A stretch of DNA of 64,000 bases, taken from NCBI GenBank assembly GCA_017849435.1, contig JAFIGY010000002.1:372001-436000 (forward strand), given 5' to 3'. Of this stretch, positions 35,340-44,427 are shown one piece after another. The number at the start of each line of letters is the position of its first letter. Within the stretch, counting starts at the first letter, position 1. This DNA comes from Chitinophaga niabensis (GTDB lineage: Bacteria; Bacteroidota; Bacteroidia; Chitinophagales; Chitinophagaceae). The notes beneath the pieces are model-generated. The model made no database searches. It worked only from the letters and a program-made list of their open reading frames with translations, and had not been told where the DNA came from. Position numbers and translations under genes: made by a program.

Positions 35340-36488
35340 TTATTTGATTCCCATTTTTCTGGCGATATCGGCCGGAATGGCCTTTTTGTTCACCATGAAA
35401 CAGGTGGTCTTATATGCGAAATAGGGCATGGAAGCATAAAAATAGCCACCACAGGTATTCCCTGTACCCCAGGAGTTCTTTACAATGAAAAACTTATCGC
35501 CCTGCTGGTCTTTGGCCATCCCGGTGATATGCATCCCGTGGTCATCCTGTGTTTCAAAATTATCGAAAGCCTGCTGGCGGTTTTCCTGCGTGATCACTTT
35601 TTCTTTGGCCGGGGTCGTGAACAGATCCTGGCGCTCTTTTTCACTATAGTCCGCCCAGTCTTTTTCCGGCACAATGGCCAGCCCGTCTTTGAAAGAGAAG
35701 CCTTTCTCGCTCACATCCGCCGCCCAGGCGATGGTATAGCCGTTCATGACCGCCTGTTCCGCAATGCTGGTGAATTCATTCAGCGGCACATTGTACACCC
35801 GTTCCCAGTTCCAGTTATCCGGCACTTCCAGCACGAACTGCTCGTAGAAGGGGTGGTGGGAGAAAGAGGAGATGATCACATAGTCATCTGCATGGAGGCC
35901 GAGATCTTTGGCGAAAGATTGTGGGGTATATTCTTTACCGTTGTAGGAAAATTTCTCCGGCGCTTGTCCGAGATAGGCATCCAGTACGCCATCGAGGGCT
36001 TTGGGCCACGAGGGGTTGAGGGCCTGCGCGTCTCCGAGGGTTTTGGTCATTCCTTCGAGGAGCTTCAGCATTTCCCCGTGATTGTAAGTTTTCTGGCGAT
36101 TGCCGTCATACACGTCCTGCGGCACGAGCCCGTATTTCCGGAGGCAGAGCAGGTCGTCAGGAAATCCGCCGCCATCGCCGAAATTGGCTTTGCCGTGCAT
36201 CCGTACATAGTTGGCAGCTTTCAGCGGATACATCTTGCGAACCACGAACATTTCGCTCAGGTTGAGGTTTTTACCTTTGCCCATACGGAGCAGTTCGGAT
36301 TCAAAGAAAGAGAGCCCGGAAAAAGACCAGCAGGTGCCGGTAGCGCCCTGGTTCTGCACGGCGAAAGCATCCTGGTTCCTGAGTACGGTAAACTGGTAAT
36401 TGCTGCCCGGTTTATTGGTGGCGGGCATGTTTTGTGCTTCTGCAGCTGCGCTCAGTAAAAGCGCAGCGCTCACCATCCATTTCTTCAT
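35340..36488 (-). CDS. Secreted C1 family (bleomycin hydrolase-like) cysteine peptidase
   Basis: 382 residues with a signal peptide (MVSAALLLSAAAEAQ). The oxyanion Gln47 and nucleophile Cys53 are in NQGATGTCWSF. The catalytic His is in DDHGMHITG, and the Asn is in FFIVKNSWG. The architecture is that of PepC/bleomycin hydrolase (C1B), which normally is a cytoplasmic aminopeptidase. Here the signal peptide points to an exported form, as in several Bacteroidota. The substrate is unknown. Confidence 0.93.
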   Translation of the reverse strand: MKKWMVSAALLLSAAAEAQNMPATNKPGSNYQFTVLRNQDAFAVQNQGATGTCWSFSGLSFFESELLRMGKGKNLNLSEMFVVRKMYPLKAANYVRMHGKANFGDGGGFPDDLLCLRKYGLVPQDVYDGNRQKTYNHGEMLKLLEGMTKTLGDAQALNPSWPKALDGVLDAYLGQAPEKFSYNGKEYTPQSFAKDLGLHADDYVIISSFSHHPFYEQFVLEVPDNWNWERVYNVPLNEFTSIAEQAVMNGYTIAWAADVSEKGFSFKDGLAIVPEKDWADYSEKERQDLFTTPAKEKVITQENRQQAFDNFETQDDHGMHITGMAKDQQGDKFFIVKNSWGTGNTCGGYFYASMPYFAYKTTCFMVNKKAIPADIARKMGIK

Positions 36489-36547
36489 GCGCTTGCTTTA
36501 TGTTGTAAAGAAAGCAACAAATGTAATGGTAGCAGGCATTATGGCGA

Positions 36548-37093
36548 TCAGGAAGATGGATGAGCGGTAGCCAGGGCTTCATATTGTTCGCGGGTGATCT
36601 CCCAGCGCCACAATTCCCCCGCATCCGTACCGTTCACTGCGCCGGCAAAATGGAGGCCGCATTTTTGCAGCACTTTTACCGCTGCGTTATATTCTTCCAG
36701 TGTGTGAGCGATCACTTTGCTGACATAGGAATGGCCGAATGCAAAACGGATCAGGGTTTCCGCCATTTCCGTGGCATAGCCGTGCTCGCGGTAGTCAGGG
36801 GACACCTCGTAGCCTACTTCCACAACGCCCTCAGGTGTGGGGCGGCCTTTAAAGCCCGCCGTACCGATCAGGCGGTTGTCGGCCTTATGAATGGCCAGGT
36901 AAAAGAACCAACCCAGCAACGCCGGATCATTGCGCATTTTATCATAAGCCACCAACACCATTTCAGGATATTCTGTCCAGTTCTCTGGCACGTCTACCCC
37001 TAATACCTGGGCTAATGCTTCATTCCCGTGTAAAACCGCTTCAAAGTATTTTAACGAGCAGGGCAACAACTGTAACCTCGAAGTTTCGATCAT
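36548..37093 (-). CDS. GNAT family N-acetyltransferase (RimJ/RimL-like)
   Basis: 181 residues. It begins ETSRLQLLPCSLKYFEAV, as in RimJ-like acetyltransferases, and contains GTAGFKG, VEVGYEVSPDYREHGYATEMAETLIRFAF (acetyl-CoA loop) and NAAVKVLQKCGLHFAG. The substrate may be a protein N-terminus or a small molecule. It stands alone, between the C1 peptidase gene (60 bases away) and polA (113 bases away), all on the same strand. Confidence 0.9.
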   Translation of the reverse strand: MIETSRLQLLPCSLKYFEAVLHGNEALAQVLGVDVPENWTEYPEMVLVAYDKMRNDPALLGWFFYLAIHKADNRLIGTAGFKGRPTPEGVVEVGYEVSPDYREHGYATEMAETLIRFAFGHSYVSKVIAHTLEEYNAAVKVLQKCGLHFAGAVNGTDAGELWRWEITREQYEALATAHPSS

Positions 37094-37205
37094 ATATGAA
37101 AACTAGTAAAGGATTTCCGGAAATGCAAGCGGCATGCCAAAGGAAAAAAATGACAATTTGTTCATCTTCTTTTCTGGCATGCCTGAAAAAATTTCCGGAT
37201 ACGGG

Positions 37206-40022
37206 TCAATGAGCTTCCAGCCAGTTCCGGCCGGTACCGATCTCGGCTTCCACCGGTACGGAGAGCGGCATGGCGTTGCGCATGCCTTCTATGATGAGGG
37301 GTTTGATCTTTTCCACTTCCTCCAGGTGCGCGTCAAACACCAACTCGTCATGCACCTGCAGGATCATTTTCGAACGGAGGTTGTGTTCGCGGAAGGTTTT
37401 ATGCAGGGAGATCATGGCCAGTTTGATCATATCCGCCGCCGTACCCTGAATGGGCATGTTGATGGCATTTCGTTCCGCATATCCACGCACGACGGCATTG
37501 GAGGAATTGATATCTTTCAGCCAGCGCTTCCTGCCCAGCAGGGTTTGCACGTAACCGTTCTTCTGCGCGAATTTCACCTGGTTTTCCATGTATTGCTTAA
37601 TGGAAGGATACTGTGCAAAATAATTGTCGATCAGCACTTTGGCTTCGCTGCGGGAAATGCCCAGGTTCTCGCTCAGTCCAAAGGCGCTCACGCCGTAAAT
37701 GATCCCGAAGTTCACGCTCTTCGCATTGCGGCGCATATCCGTCGTAACATCGCCGATCTCCACGCCGTAGACTTTGGCGGCGGTGGCGGTGTGAATATCC
37801 AGACCGCTGCGGAAGGCCTCGGTCATGTTCGCATCTTCGCTGATGGCGGCAATGATACGCAGTTCTATCTGGGAGTAGTCCGCCGAAAGCAGCGTGTATT
37901 CTTCATTCCGCGGCACAAAAGCCTTACGTACCTCACGGCCCCTTTCCGTGCGGATGGGGATGTTCTGAAGGTTCGGATTGTTGGAGCTCAGCCGGCCTGT
38001 TACCGCTACCGCCTGGTTAAAGGAAGTATGCACCCGGTTAGTCCGCGGATTGATCATTAACGGTAACGCATCTACGTAGGTGGACTTCAATTTGCTTAGC
38101 TCGCGGAATGCGAGGATATTGTCCACGATCGGGTGTTTGCTGGCGAGCTTGGCCAGTACATCTTCCCCGGTGGCGTATTGCCCGGTGCGGGTTTTCTTGG
38201 CCTTAGGGTCCAGCTGTAGCTTCTCGAAGAGCACTTCTCCCAGCTGCTTGGGCGAGGCGAGGTTGAAGCGCACGCCGGCCTGCTGATACACGCTATCCTC
38301 CGCTTTTTTGATATCCGTTTCCAGCTCCCGCGAATAATCCGCCAGCGCCTGCGTATCGATCCGGATACCTTCGTATTCCATATTGGTGAGCACTTTCACG
38401 AGTGGGTTCTCTACATCGTAGAACACCTTTTCCACCGAGCGCTCTTTGAGCAGCGGGAGGAATTTGTCTTTGAGCTGCAGGGTGATGTCTGCATCTTCCG
38501 CCGCGTAGTCTTTGATCTTTTCTATTTCCACATCGCGCATGCTGCCCTGCCCTTTGCCTTTTTTGCCGATGAGCGTTTCAATGGAGACTGGTGCGTATTG
38601 CAGGTATTGCGCGCTCAGGAGATCCATGCTGCGCCTGCCTTCCGGCTCAATCAGATAGTGAGCGAGCATGGTATCGAAGATGCTCCCTTTGATCTCGGTA
38701 TCGTACCATTTCAGCACGATCATATCGTATTTGATATTCTGGCCGATGAAGCGCAGGTCTTCGCGGTTGAACAGGGGGCGGAAGGTGTCGAGGATCTTTA
38801 TCACGGAAGGCCTGTCCGCCGGCAGCGGCACGTACCAGGCTTCCCCGGGTGTAACGGAAAAGCTCATCCCTACGATATCCGCGGCGTTGGCGTCTGTACC
38901 GGTGGTTTCCGTATCGAAGCAGATCTCTTTGGCTTTCATCAGCTGCGTCACCAGTGCGGTATGCTTTTCCGGGGTATCGGCGAGATGATAGGTATGCGGT
39001 GTGTTCCCGATGTTCTTGTCCGCAACAAGACCGATGCTTTCCAGCGGTTCCGTCAGCGGAGCGGGCGCTTCGGCCGGGGCCTCCACGGTGTTCCCGAAGA
39101 GGTCTTGCTGCAGGGGTTTTCCGCTGTCTCCTCCGCCGAGGGCGCTGAAGCCGTCTCCCAGCACCCTCTTCCCGAGGGTTTTGAATTCCAGCTCGGTGAA
39201 TATTTCCGTAAGGGCTTCTTTATTGATCTCGGTACAGCAAAAATCTTCTTCATGGAAGGTTACCGGCACGTTGGTGATGATGGTGGCGAGTTTTTTGGAG
39301 AGGATCGCGCTTTCCGTGCCAGCCTTTATCTTTTCGCCCATCTTGCCGCTGATCTTGTCCACATTGGCGAGCACGTTTTCCAGCGTTCCCCAGTCGGCCA
39401 GCAGTTTCATGGCTGTTTTTTCGCCCACGCCGGGAATACCGGGAATGTTGTCCACGGCATCTCCCATCAGTCCGAGGATGTCCACCACCTGGTCCACGCT
39501 CTTGATCTGCCAGCGCTCGCAAACTTCTTTGGGCCCGAGGATCTCTTCCTTGTTGCCCAGTGCAGGCGGCTTCCAGATGAACACGTTCTCTTTCACCAGT
39601 TGCCCGTAATCTTTATCAGGCGTTACCATGTACACGTTGTAACCTTGCGCTGCGGCTTGCCAGGCAACAGTGCCGATAATGTCGTCCGCTTCATATCCGT
39701 CCACTTCCAGCACCGGGATGTTAAACCCTTCGATGATGCGTTTGATATCGGGGAGGGCGGCGATGATGTCTTCCGGCGCTTCTTCACGGTTGGCTTTGTA
39801 ATCCGCAAAATCCGTATGTCTTTCCGTGGGTGCATGGGTATCGAACGCCACGGCGATGTGCGTGGGTTTCTCTTTGTTCAGCAGGTCCAGCAGGGTAGAG
39901 GTAAAACCGAACTGCGCGTTGGTATTACGGCCTTTACTGGTGAGCCTGGGGTTCCTGATCAAAGCGTAATAGGCGCGGTAGATGAGCGCCATGGCATCTA
40001 GTAAAAAGAGTTTCTTGCTCAT
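37206..40022 (-). CDS. polA: DNA polymerase I
   Basis: 938 residues from the ATG at 40022. The longer reading is excluded by a -7-like box (40027-40034) with TTG 17 bases upstream. The 5'-3' exonuclease domain is full (LLDAMALIYRAYYAL, DGYEADDIIGT, GIPGVGEKTA). The 3'-5' exonuclease keeps its DxE motif (ICFDTETTGTD), so proofreading is probably active. The polymerase has motif A (LLSADYSQIELRI), B (RRNAKSVNFGIIYG) and C (LQVHDELVFD). It works in repair and in Okazaki-fragment maturation. Confidence 0.98.
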   Translation of the reverse strand: MSKKLFLLDAMALIYRAYYALIRNPRLTSKGRNTNAQFGFTSTLLDLLNKEKPTHIAVAFDTHAPTERHTDFADYKANREEAPEDIIAALPDIKRIIEGFNIPVLEVDGYEADDIIGTVAWQAAAQGYNVYMVTPDKDYGQLVKENVFIWKPPALGNKEEILGPKEVCERWQIKSVDQVVDILGLMGDAVDNIPGIPGVGEKTAMKLLADWGTLENVLANVDKISGKMGEKIKAGTESAILSKKLATIITNVPVTFHEEDFCCTEINKEALTEIFTELEFKTLGKRVLGDGFSALGGGDSGKPLQQDLFGNTVEAPAEAPAPLTEPLESIGLVADKNIGNTPHTYHLADTPEKHTALVTQLMKAKEICFDTETTGTDANAADIVGMSFSVTPGEAWYVPLPADRPSVIKILDTFRPLFNREDLRFIGQNIKYDMIVLKWYDTEIKGSIFDTMLAHYLIEPEGRRSMDLLSAQYLQYAPVSIETLIGKKGKGQGSMRDVEIEKIKDYAAEDADITLQLKDKFLPLLKERSVEKVFYDVENPLVKVLTNMEYEGIRIDTQALADYSRELETDIKKAEDSVYQQAGVRFNLASPKQLGEVLFEKLQLDPKAKKTRTGQYATGEDVLAKLASKHPIVDNILAFRELSKLKSTYVDALPLMINPRTNRVHTSFNQAVAVTGRLSSNNPNLQNIPIRTERGREVRKAFVPRNEEYTLLSADYSQIELRIIAAISEDANMTEAFRSGLDIHTATAAKVYGVEIGDVTTDMRRNAKSVNFGIIYGVSAFGLSENLGISRSEAKVLIDNYFAQYPSIKQYMENQVKFAQKNGYVQTLLGRKRWLKDINSSNAVVRGYAERNAINMPIQGTAADMIKLAMISLHKTFREHNLRSKMILQVHDELVFDAHLEEVEKIKPLIIEGMRNAMPLSVPVEAEIGTGRNWLEAH

Positions 40023-40026
40023 GCGG

Positions 40027-40054
40027 TAAAAGTAAACAATTACCATATTCGCAA
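40027..40054 (-). promoter_or_regulatory. polA promoter
   Basis: On the minus strand TTG (40052-40054), 17 bases, then TACTTTTA (40027-40034), ending five bases before the ATG at 40022. The -7 box differs from consensus at one base. Confidence 0.5.
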
Positions 40055-40068
40055 CGCTATATATTGCC

Positions 40069-40076
40069 TAATTTTG
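40069..40076 (+). promoter_or_regulatory. -7 box of the ArsC-like gene
   Basis: TAATTTTG, a perfect match, 24 bases before the ATG at 40101. Confidence 0.55.
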
Positions 40077-40100
40077 CAACACGAAATCATGTAACAGAGG

Positions 40101-40454
40101 ATGCAAAAAAGGACCTATTATTTGTCGAGCTGCAGCACCTGCAAGCGGATACTGGAAGAAACGGATGTGGTGGCAAAGGGATTTGCCCTGCAGGATATCA
40201 AAAAAGACAGGATCACGCCGGAACAGCTGGAGGAAATGCGGAAACTGAGCGGAAGTTATGAATCCCTTTTCAGCCGCCGCTCACAGAAGTTCAAGCCGAT
40301 GGGGCTGGATGAGCGGGATCTGACCGAAGAAGAGTACCGCGACCTCATCCTGGAGGAATATACTTTTCTCAAGCGTCCGGTAACGATTGCAGGGAACCGG
40401 ATTTTTGTAGGCAATGACAAGAAAACGGTAGAGCAGATGAAAAACCTGTTATAA
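40101..40454 (+). CDS. ArsC/Spx-family protein
   Basis: 117 residues of the ArsC thioredoxin-like fold. The N-terminal redox motif is SSCSTCKRIL (CxxC), which is more like Spx or YffB than arsenate reductase, where a single Cys is normal. The C-terminal part has LKRPVTIAGNRIFVG, the family signature. A role as an arsenate reductase is possible, but a redox regulator or adaptor is equally likely. There is no ars operon nearby. The stop overlaps the glycosyltransferase stop by six bases. Confidence 0.85.
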   Translation: MQKRTYYLSSCSTCKRILEETDVVAKGFALQDIKKDRITPEQLEEMRKLSGSYESLFSRRSQKFKPMGLDERDLTEEEYRDLILEEYTFLKRPVTIAGNRIFVGNDKKTVEQMKNLL

Positions 40455-41549
40455 CGCTCCCGCGAAATCCCGCACGATCTTTTTATAGGCTTCCATATCC
40501 TGCCCGTGCTGAAAATCTGAGAAGGGGAAATGTTTTACCGCCTCGAGGGTTTTTTGCAGGTTGAACTGTTGTTGCGGAAGACTGTAGAAATACCCTTTTT
40601 CCATGAGGTATTTACCGAGGTATTCCTGCTCCGTTTGTCCGGGTGTGGGGATCAGGATCGCTTTTTTGCCCAGCTTGGCGAGGTCCATCAGGGTGGTATA
40701 CCCGGAGCGGCTCAATACCATATCTGCCGCCAGCATGGCTTCATTCAACTCTTTCGCGCCGAGGTGGCTCACCTGCCAGATGCCCGGTGCAATTTCCGTC
40801 CTTTCGGCTTTATCCGGCCGGCCGCTCACAATCAGGGCTTTCAGGCCGGGGATTTGCTTTACCTGTTCCAGCAGCAGGGTTTCCAGGTTGGTCCGTTGGG
40901 GCTCCGGGCCGGAGATCAGCGCCAGCAGGTCATATTGTTTTGAAATGCCATCCATCGGTTCAAAGCGGGAAAGGCAGCCAAGGTATGTGGCATGCGCCGG
41001 CATATCGGCCGGATGGGCCAGTTCCCCGCTCAGGTTGGGTTCCCCGGCAAAGTCAGGGATCCAGCAGGCGGTATAACGGCGGATATAGCGATAATTAATT
41101 TTTTGCAATAATCTTTCCGTGAAGCCCCCGAAAGGTGTTTTGATGAGGAGCTGATGGGAGATGAACACACAGGGGATATCCGGATGGTAGAGCCCGAAGC
41201 GGTTGTCTGAGATCACGGCATGGATGCCGAGGTCGGCCACCGTTTTCCGCAGCCAGGCCTGCTCATAACGGACGGCCCGCCAGATTTTCGGGATCTGCTG
41301 GATGATTTTGAGACCGAAGAAAGCGCCTTTTTGGGCGTATTGGATGTTGTATCCGGGCAACGGGAGAATGGTTAGTTGAGGGAATTCCCGGGAGAGGAGG
41401 GCGGCGTGTTTGCCTTCGGCTGCAATAACTACCTCGCAGCCAGCGTTTAATAATTCGCGGATCAGCGGTATGTCCCGCGTGGCATGACCCAATCCCCAGT
41501 CCAGCGGTACGATGAGGACTTTTTTTAGCGCCTGGGAGTATGTGGACAA
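40449..41549 (-). CDS. GT-B fold glycosyltransferase (family 28-like)
   Basis: 366 residues starting at a TTG codon (41549). No ATG or GTG fits, because the conserved N-terminus VLIVPLDWGLGHATRDIPLIREL begins just after it. A -7 box TATTTTCG (41568-41575) lies 18 bases upstream, which supports this start. The Gly-rich donor loop, DNRFGLYHPDIPCVFISHQL and, near the end, SRSGYTTLMDLAKLGKKAILIPTPGQTEQE (C-terminal UDP-sugar binding as in MurG-like enzymes) are clear. It probably transfers a sugar to a lipid or surface polymer. Confidence 0.85.
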   Translation of the reverse strand: MSTYSQALKKVLIVPLDWGLGHATRDIPLIRELLNAGCEVVIAAEGKHAALLSREFPQLTILPLPGYNIQYAQKGAFFGLKIIQQIPKIWRAVRYEQAWLRKTVADLGIHAVISDNRFGLYHPDIPCVFISHQLLIKTPFGGFTERLLQKINYRYIRRYTACWIPDFAGEPNLSGELAHPADMPAHATYLGCLSRFEPMDGISKQYDLLALISGPEPQRTNLETLLLEQVKQIPGLKALIVSGRPDKAERTEIAPGIWQVSHLGAKELNEAMLAADMVLSRSGYTTLMDLAKLGKKAILIPTPGQTEQEYLGKYLMEKGYFYSLPQQQFNLQKTLEAVKHFPFSDFQHGQDMEAYKKIVRDFAGAL

Positions 41550-41664
41550 ATAATTAGATTTTTTTTGCGAAAATAGATTAATTTAGAAATGACCATTGTT
41601 AAGAAAAGGTAAACACTCTCAACGTTTGGATAAGCAGTTTTGAAGAAGTTTCTTATAATGCAGT

Positions 41665-41790
41665 ATGAAAAAAATTAGATGGTTTCTGATTTTCTTATTC
41701 TTTGGTAGTTTAGTGTGGCAGGGGTGCCGTGTGCTGAAAAAGAATGATTGCGGATGCCCGCCGATGCAGAAAGGGCGGATGAAGCATTAA
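41665..41790 (+). CDS. 41-residue lipoprotein with a Cys-rich tail
   Basis: An ATG ORF of 41 codons: MKKIRWFLIFLFFGSLVWQGC is a lipoprotein signal with the lipid-bearing Cys at 21. The mature part is only about 20 residues and contains KKNDCGCPPM, then a basic end (KGRMKH). Such tiny CxC lipoproteins occur in other Bacteroidota, in my memory, without a known function. It lies upstream of an 82-residue ORF and the arginase-like gene on the same strand. Confidence 0.65.
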   Translation: MKKIRWFLIFLFFGSLVWQGCRVLKKNDCGCPPMQKGRMKH

Positions 41791-41918
41791 TAACTTACCA
41801 TTATACCGAACCCATACCACCTATGATCTTAGCCTGTAACAGACTTCCCGGAAGGTCTGACACGTTATTGAAAAGTGATGTCAACAAAAAGAGCGAACAC
41901 AATCAAACGAATATAAGC

Positions 41919-42167
41919 ATGAAGCCTGTAGAGAGGGATTTACTCATCTTGCTGCATGAAGACCGTTACAACGAGCAGGAAATTCAGTATGAAGTGAAGC
42001 AGATCAGCGATATGTTGTCGTTGGTTGAAACCATGGAATACCTGACCAGTGCCACCGAGGTTGCGGACTGCAACAAGCACCGCGTGAGTAGCAAGCGCCG
42101 GGTGCTGGAACGTGCGTTTTTCCGTAAAACGCCCAAAGCATTTGAGTTCATCATCCATAAAAACTAA
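41919..42167 (+). CDS. Small hypothetical protein (82 aa)
   Basis: 82 residues from the ATG at 41919 (MKPVERDLLILLHEDRYNEQEIQYEVKQ). The longer frame from 41748 runs through the upstream lipoprotein in another frame and is rejected. It is charged and helical at the start and basic in the last third (KHRVSSKRRVLERAFFRK). No domain is recognised, and there is no signal peptide or membrane helix. Confidence 0.55.
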   Translation: MKPVERDLLILLHEDRYNEQEIQYEVKQISDMLSLVETMEYLTSATEVADCNKHRVSSKRRVLERAFFRKTPKAFEFIIHKN

Positions 42168-42323
42168 GACCTGTTTCATTATCCCTGTACGGTAGTGCTA
42201 TTCTCCTGCCCTGATCTTTGCTGCGAGTCCGTCATCCATCTTGTTGTGAGTCAAAAGAAATTACACCGGAGCGCAAGGTAACCGCTTACGGAACGCACTT
42301 CTCATTTTCTGAAATTCTTGTTG

Positions 42324-42331
42324 TAGGTTTG
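42324..42331 (+). promoter_or_regulatory. -7 box of the arginase-like operon
   Basis: TAGGTTTG, a perfect match, ending 21 bases before the ATG at 42353. It falls within a longer upstream reading frame and fixes the start at 42353. Confidence 0.6.
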
Positions 42332-42352
42332 CGGGCAAACAAATCTGTTGTG

Positions 42353-43492
42353 ATGATAGACTTTTCCAATCTGCAAGATTATCTGGCACCCGTATCCAAA
42401 ATGCAATTACACGACGATGAAGAATATGACCATCTGCAGATCGGGCAGTTGATAGATGCTTATGAAGAAGATCACATTCCGGATCTCGATGCCGCGCATA
42501 TCGTGTTGCTGGGTGTTGGGGAAGAGCGCGGAAACGGCGCTCCCGCAGGAGGAAGTGCTGCGCCGGATGCGATCCGCCGCGAGTTTTACAGGTTGTACCA
42601 GTGGCATAAAGACATGGTGCTGGCCGATGCCGGCAATCTCCTGCCCGGCCGCTCCCTCACCGATGCATATGCTGCCTGCAAGAGCGTGGTCACCGAACTG
42701 ATCGATGCCGGAAAAACAGTGATCCTGCTGGGTGGCTCCCACGATCTTACCTACGCACAATACCAGGCCTACGCCTCTAAAAAATATATTATCGAAGCCA
42801 CCGTTGCCGATGCGCTGATAGACCTGCAGGAAACCTCTCCCCTCCGCTCGGAGCGCTTCCTCCTCGATATGTTCATGGAACAGCCCAATTATATCCGGCA
42901 CTATAACCACATCGGCTTCCAGAGTTATTATGTGCAGCCAAGGATGCTCGAAACGCTCGACAAGCTTCGGTTCGATTGTTACCGCCTTGGTAAAGTGCGG
43001 GAGAATATCGAAGAGATCGAGCCGGTACTGCGGAATACCGATCTTTTCAGTGTGGACATCAACATGATCAAACATACCGACGCTCCCGCCAACACCCTTT
43101 CCCCGAACGGATTCAGCGGAGAAGAAGCCTGTGCCATCTCCCGCTATGCCGGCATGAGCGCCCAGCTCAGCAGCTACGGCATTTACGGATACCAGCCGGA
43201 AAAAGACAAAGACGGCCTCACGGCCAAACAGATCGCACAAATGCTGTGGTACTTTATGGACGGGCGTTCCGTGAAACATCGTGAAGCCCAGCTGAACGAG
43301 CGGGAATCCTTCCTTGAATTTCATATAGCCTTCACCGATATAGATACCATTTTTCTGAAGAGCAAGAAGACCGGGCGGTGGTGGATGCAGTTGCCGGACA
43401 AGGAATTTGTTCCTTGCGCTTACAGCGACTATCTGCTGGCGAGCAACAACGAGATCCCCGAGCGCTGGTTGCGGAGTCAGGAAAGGATGTAG
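42353..43492 (+). CDS. Arginase/agmatinase-fold protein with a half-degenerate metal site
   Basis: 379 residues from the ATG at 42353. The ureohydrolase signatures are recognisable: GGSHDLTYA carries the first metal His, ADALIDL aligns with DAHxD at exactly the spacing found in arginase, and FSVDINMIK with SxDxDxxDP. The ligands of Mn-A (H101, D124, D128, D232 in rat arginase numbering) are kept. Those specific to Mn-B (H126, D234) become Leu and Asn. Formimidoylglutamase is the usual automatic name, but no hut genes are nearby. It is the first gene of a likely operon with yitT and an esterase gene. Confidence 0.8.
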   Translation: MIDFSNLQDYLAPVSKMQLHDDEEYDHLQIGQLIDAYEEDHIPDLDAAHIVLLGVGEERGNGAPAGGSAAPDAIRREFYRLYQWHKDMVLADAGNLLPGRSLTDAYAACKSVVTELIDAGKTVILLGGSHDLTYAQYQAYASKKYIIEATVADALIDLQETSPLRSERFLLDMFMEQPNYIRHYNHIGFQSYYVQPRMLETLDKLRFDCYRLGKVRENIEEIEPVLRNTDLFSVDINMIKHTDAPANTLSPNGFSGEEACAISRYAGMSAQLSSYGIYGYQPEKDKDGLTAKQIAQMLWYFMDGRSVKHREAQLNERESFLEFHIAFTDIDTIFLKSKKTGRWWMQLPDKEFVPCAYSDYLLASNNEIPERWLRSQERM

Positions 43493-43511
43493 ATGTTAAT
43501 AAACCGATGCC

Positions 43512-44405
43512 ATGAGTAAACCACGCAAAGCCAGGATCGCACGTTTAAGCCTTATCCAGAATGCACAGGATGCGGTGCTGATCGCTATCGGGGTGATGCT
43601 GGCGGCTGTGGGGCTGGAAGGGTTCCTCCTGCCGAACGGCTTTCTCGATGGTGGAGTAACAGGTATATCACTGTTAGCAAATCGTCTCTCCGGCTGGTCT
43701 ATCTCGGTATTGCTGATCGTGATCAACATACCATTTATCCTGCTGGCCTACAAACAACTGTCTAAAGCATTTACGGTTAAAACGATCGCCGCCATCGTGG
43801 GGCTGGCCACCTGCCTTGTTTTTCTCAAAGTGCCGGCCATCACGGACGACAAGCTGCTGATCGCGATCTTCGGAGGCTTCTTCCTGGGCGCAGGCATCGG
43901 CATGAGCATCCGTGGCGGCGCAGTGCTCGATGGTACGGAGGTGCTGGCATTGTATATCAACCGTAAAACAGTGTTGTCCGTTGGTGAGGTGATCATGTAT
44001 TTTAACGTGGTGATCTTTTCCGTAGCCGCGGTGCTGATCAACGTGGAAACAGCATTGTACGCGATGCTCACCTATCTTTCCGCTTCCAAAACGGTGGACT
44101 TCGTGATCCAGGGTTTTGAAGAATATATTGCGCTGACCATTATTTCAGGAGAAAGCGAACTAATCCGCAAAACCCTCACCCTCAAACTCCGTAAAGGCGT
44201 CACCGTTTTCAAAGGCAAAAGCGGATATGGTAAAAGAGGAGAGGTGGACAATGAGATCGAGATCGTGTATACGGTGGTAACAAGACTGGAAGTACACAAG
44301 ATCATTGACGAGATTGAAAAGATCGATGAAAAAGCGTTTATTGTGCAACACAATATCAACGATACCCGTGGCGGGATGATCAAACGCCGCGCCACGCATC
44401 ATTAA
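43512..44405 (+). CDS. YitT family membrane protein (DUF161/DUF2179)
   Basis: 297 residues with five or six membrane helices (residues about 15-185), including the PNGFLDGGVTGISLL segment and GGAVLDGTEVLALYI. A soluble C-terminal DUF2179 domain follows (TVFKGKSGYGKRGEVDNEIEIVYTVV). The family is widespread and its transport substrate unknown. It sits 19 bases after the arginase-like gene and 22 before the esterase gene. Confidence 0.92.
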   Translation: MSKPRKARIARLSLIQNAQDAVLIAIGVMLAAVGLEGFLLPNGFLDGGVTGISLLANRLSGWSISVLLIVINIPFILLAYKQLSKAFTVKTIAAIVGLATCLVFLKVPAITDDKLLIAIFGGFFLGAGIGMSIRGGAVLDGTEVLALYINRKTVLSVGEVIMYFNVVIFSVAAVLINVETALYAMLTYLSASKTVDFVIQGFEEYIALTIISGESELIRKTLTLKLRKGVTVFKGKSGYGKRGEVDNEIEIVYTVVTRLEVHKIIDEIEKIDEKAFIVQHNINDTRGGMIKRRATHH

Positions 44406-44427
44406 TCCACCGTTCAATATCACCACA

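Noticed and set aside
38598-40001. 467-codon plus-strand frame opposite polA
   Set aside because: Antisense shadow of DNA polymerase I; no family resemblance.
41541-41549. DnaA-box-like TGTGGACAA
   Set aside because: Single site inside the start of the glycosyltransferase gene with no partner sites nearby.
41791-41918. Hairpin CAGACTTCC/GGAAGGTCTG between the lipoprotein and the 82-residue gene
   Set aside because: A bulged stem without a T tail; it could be a processing site, but nothing supports this.
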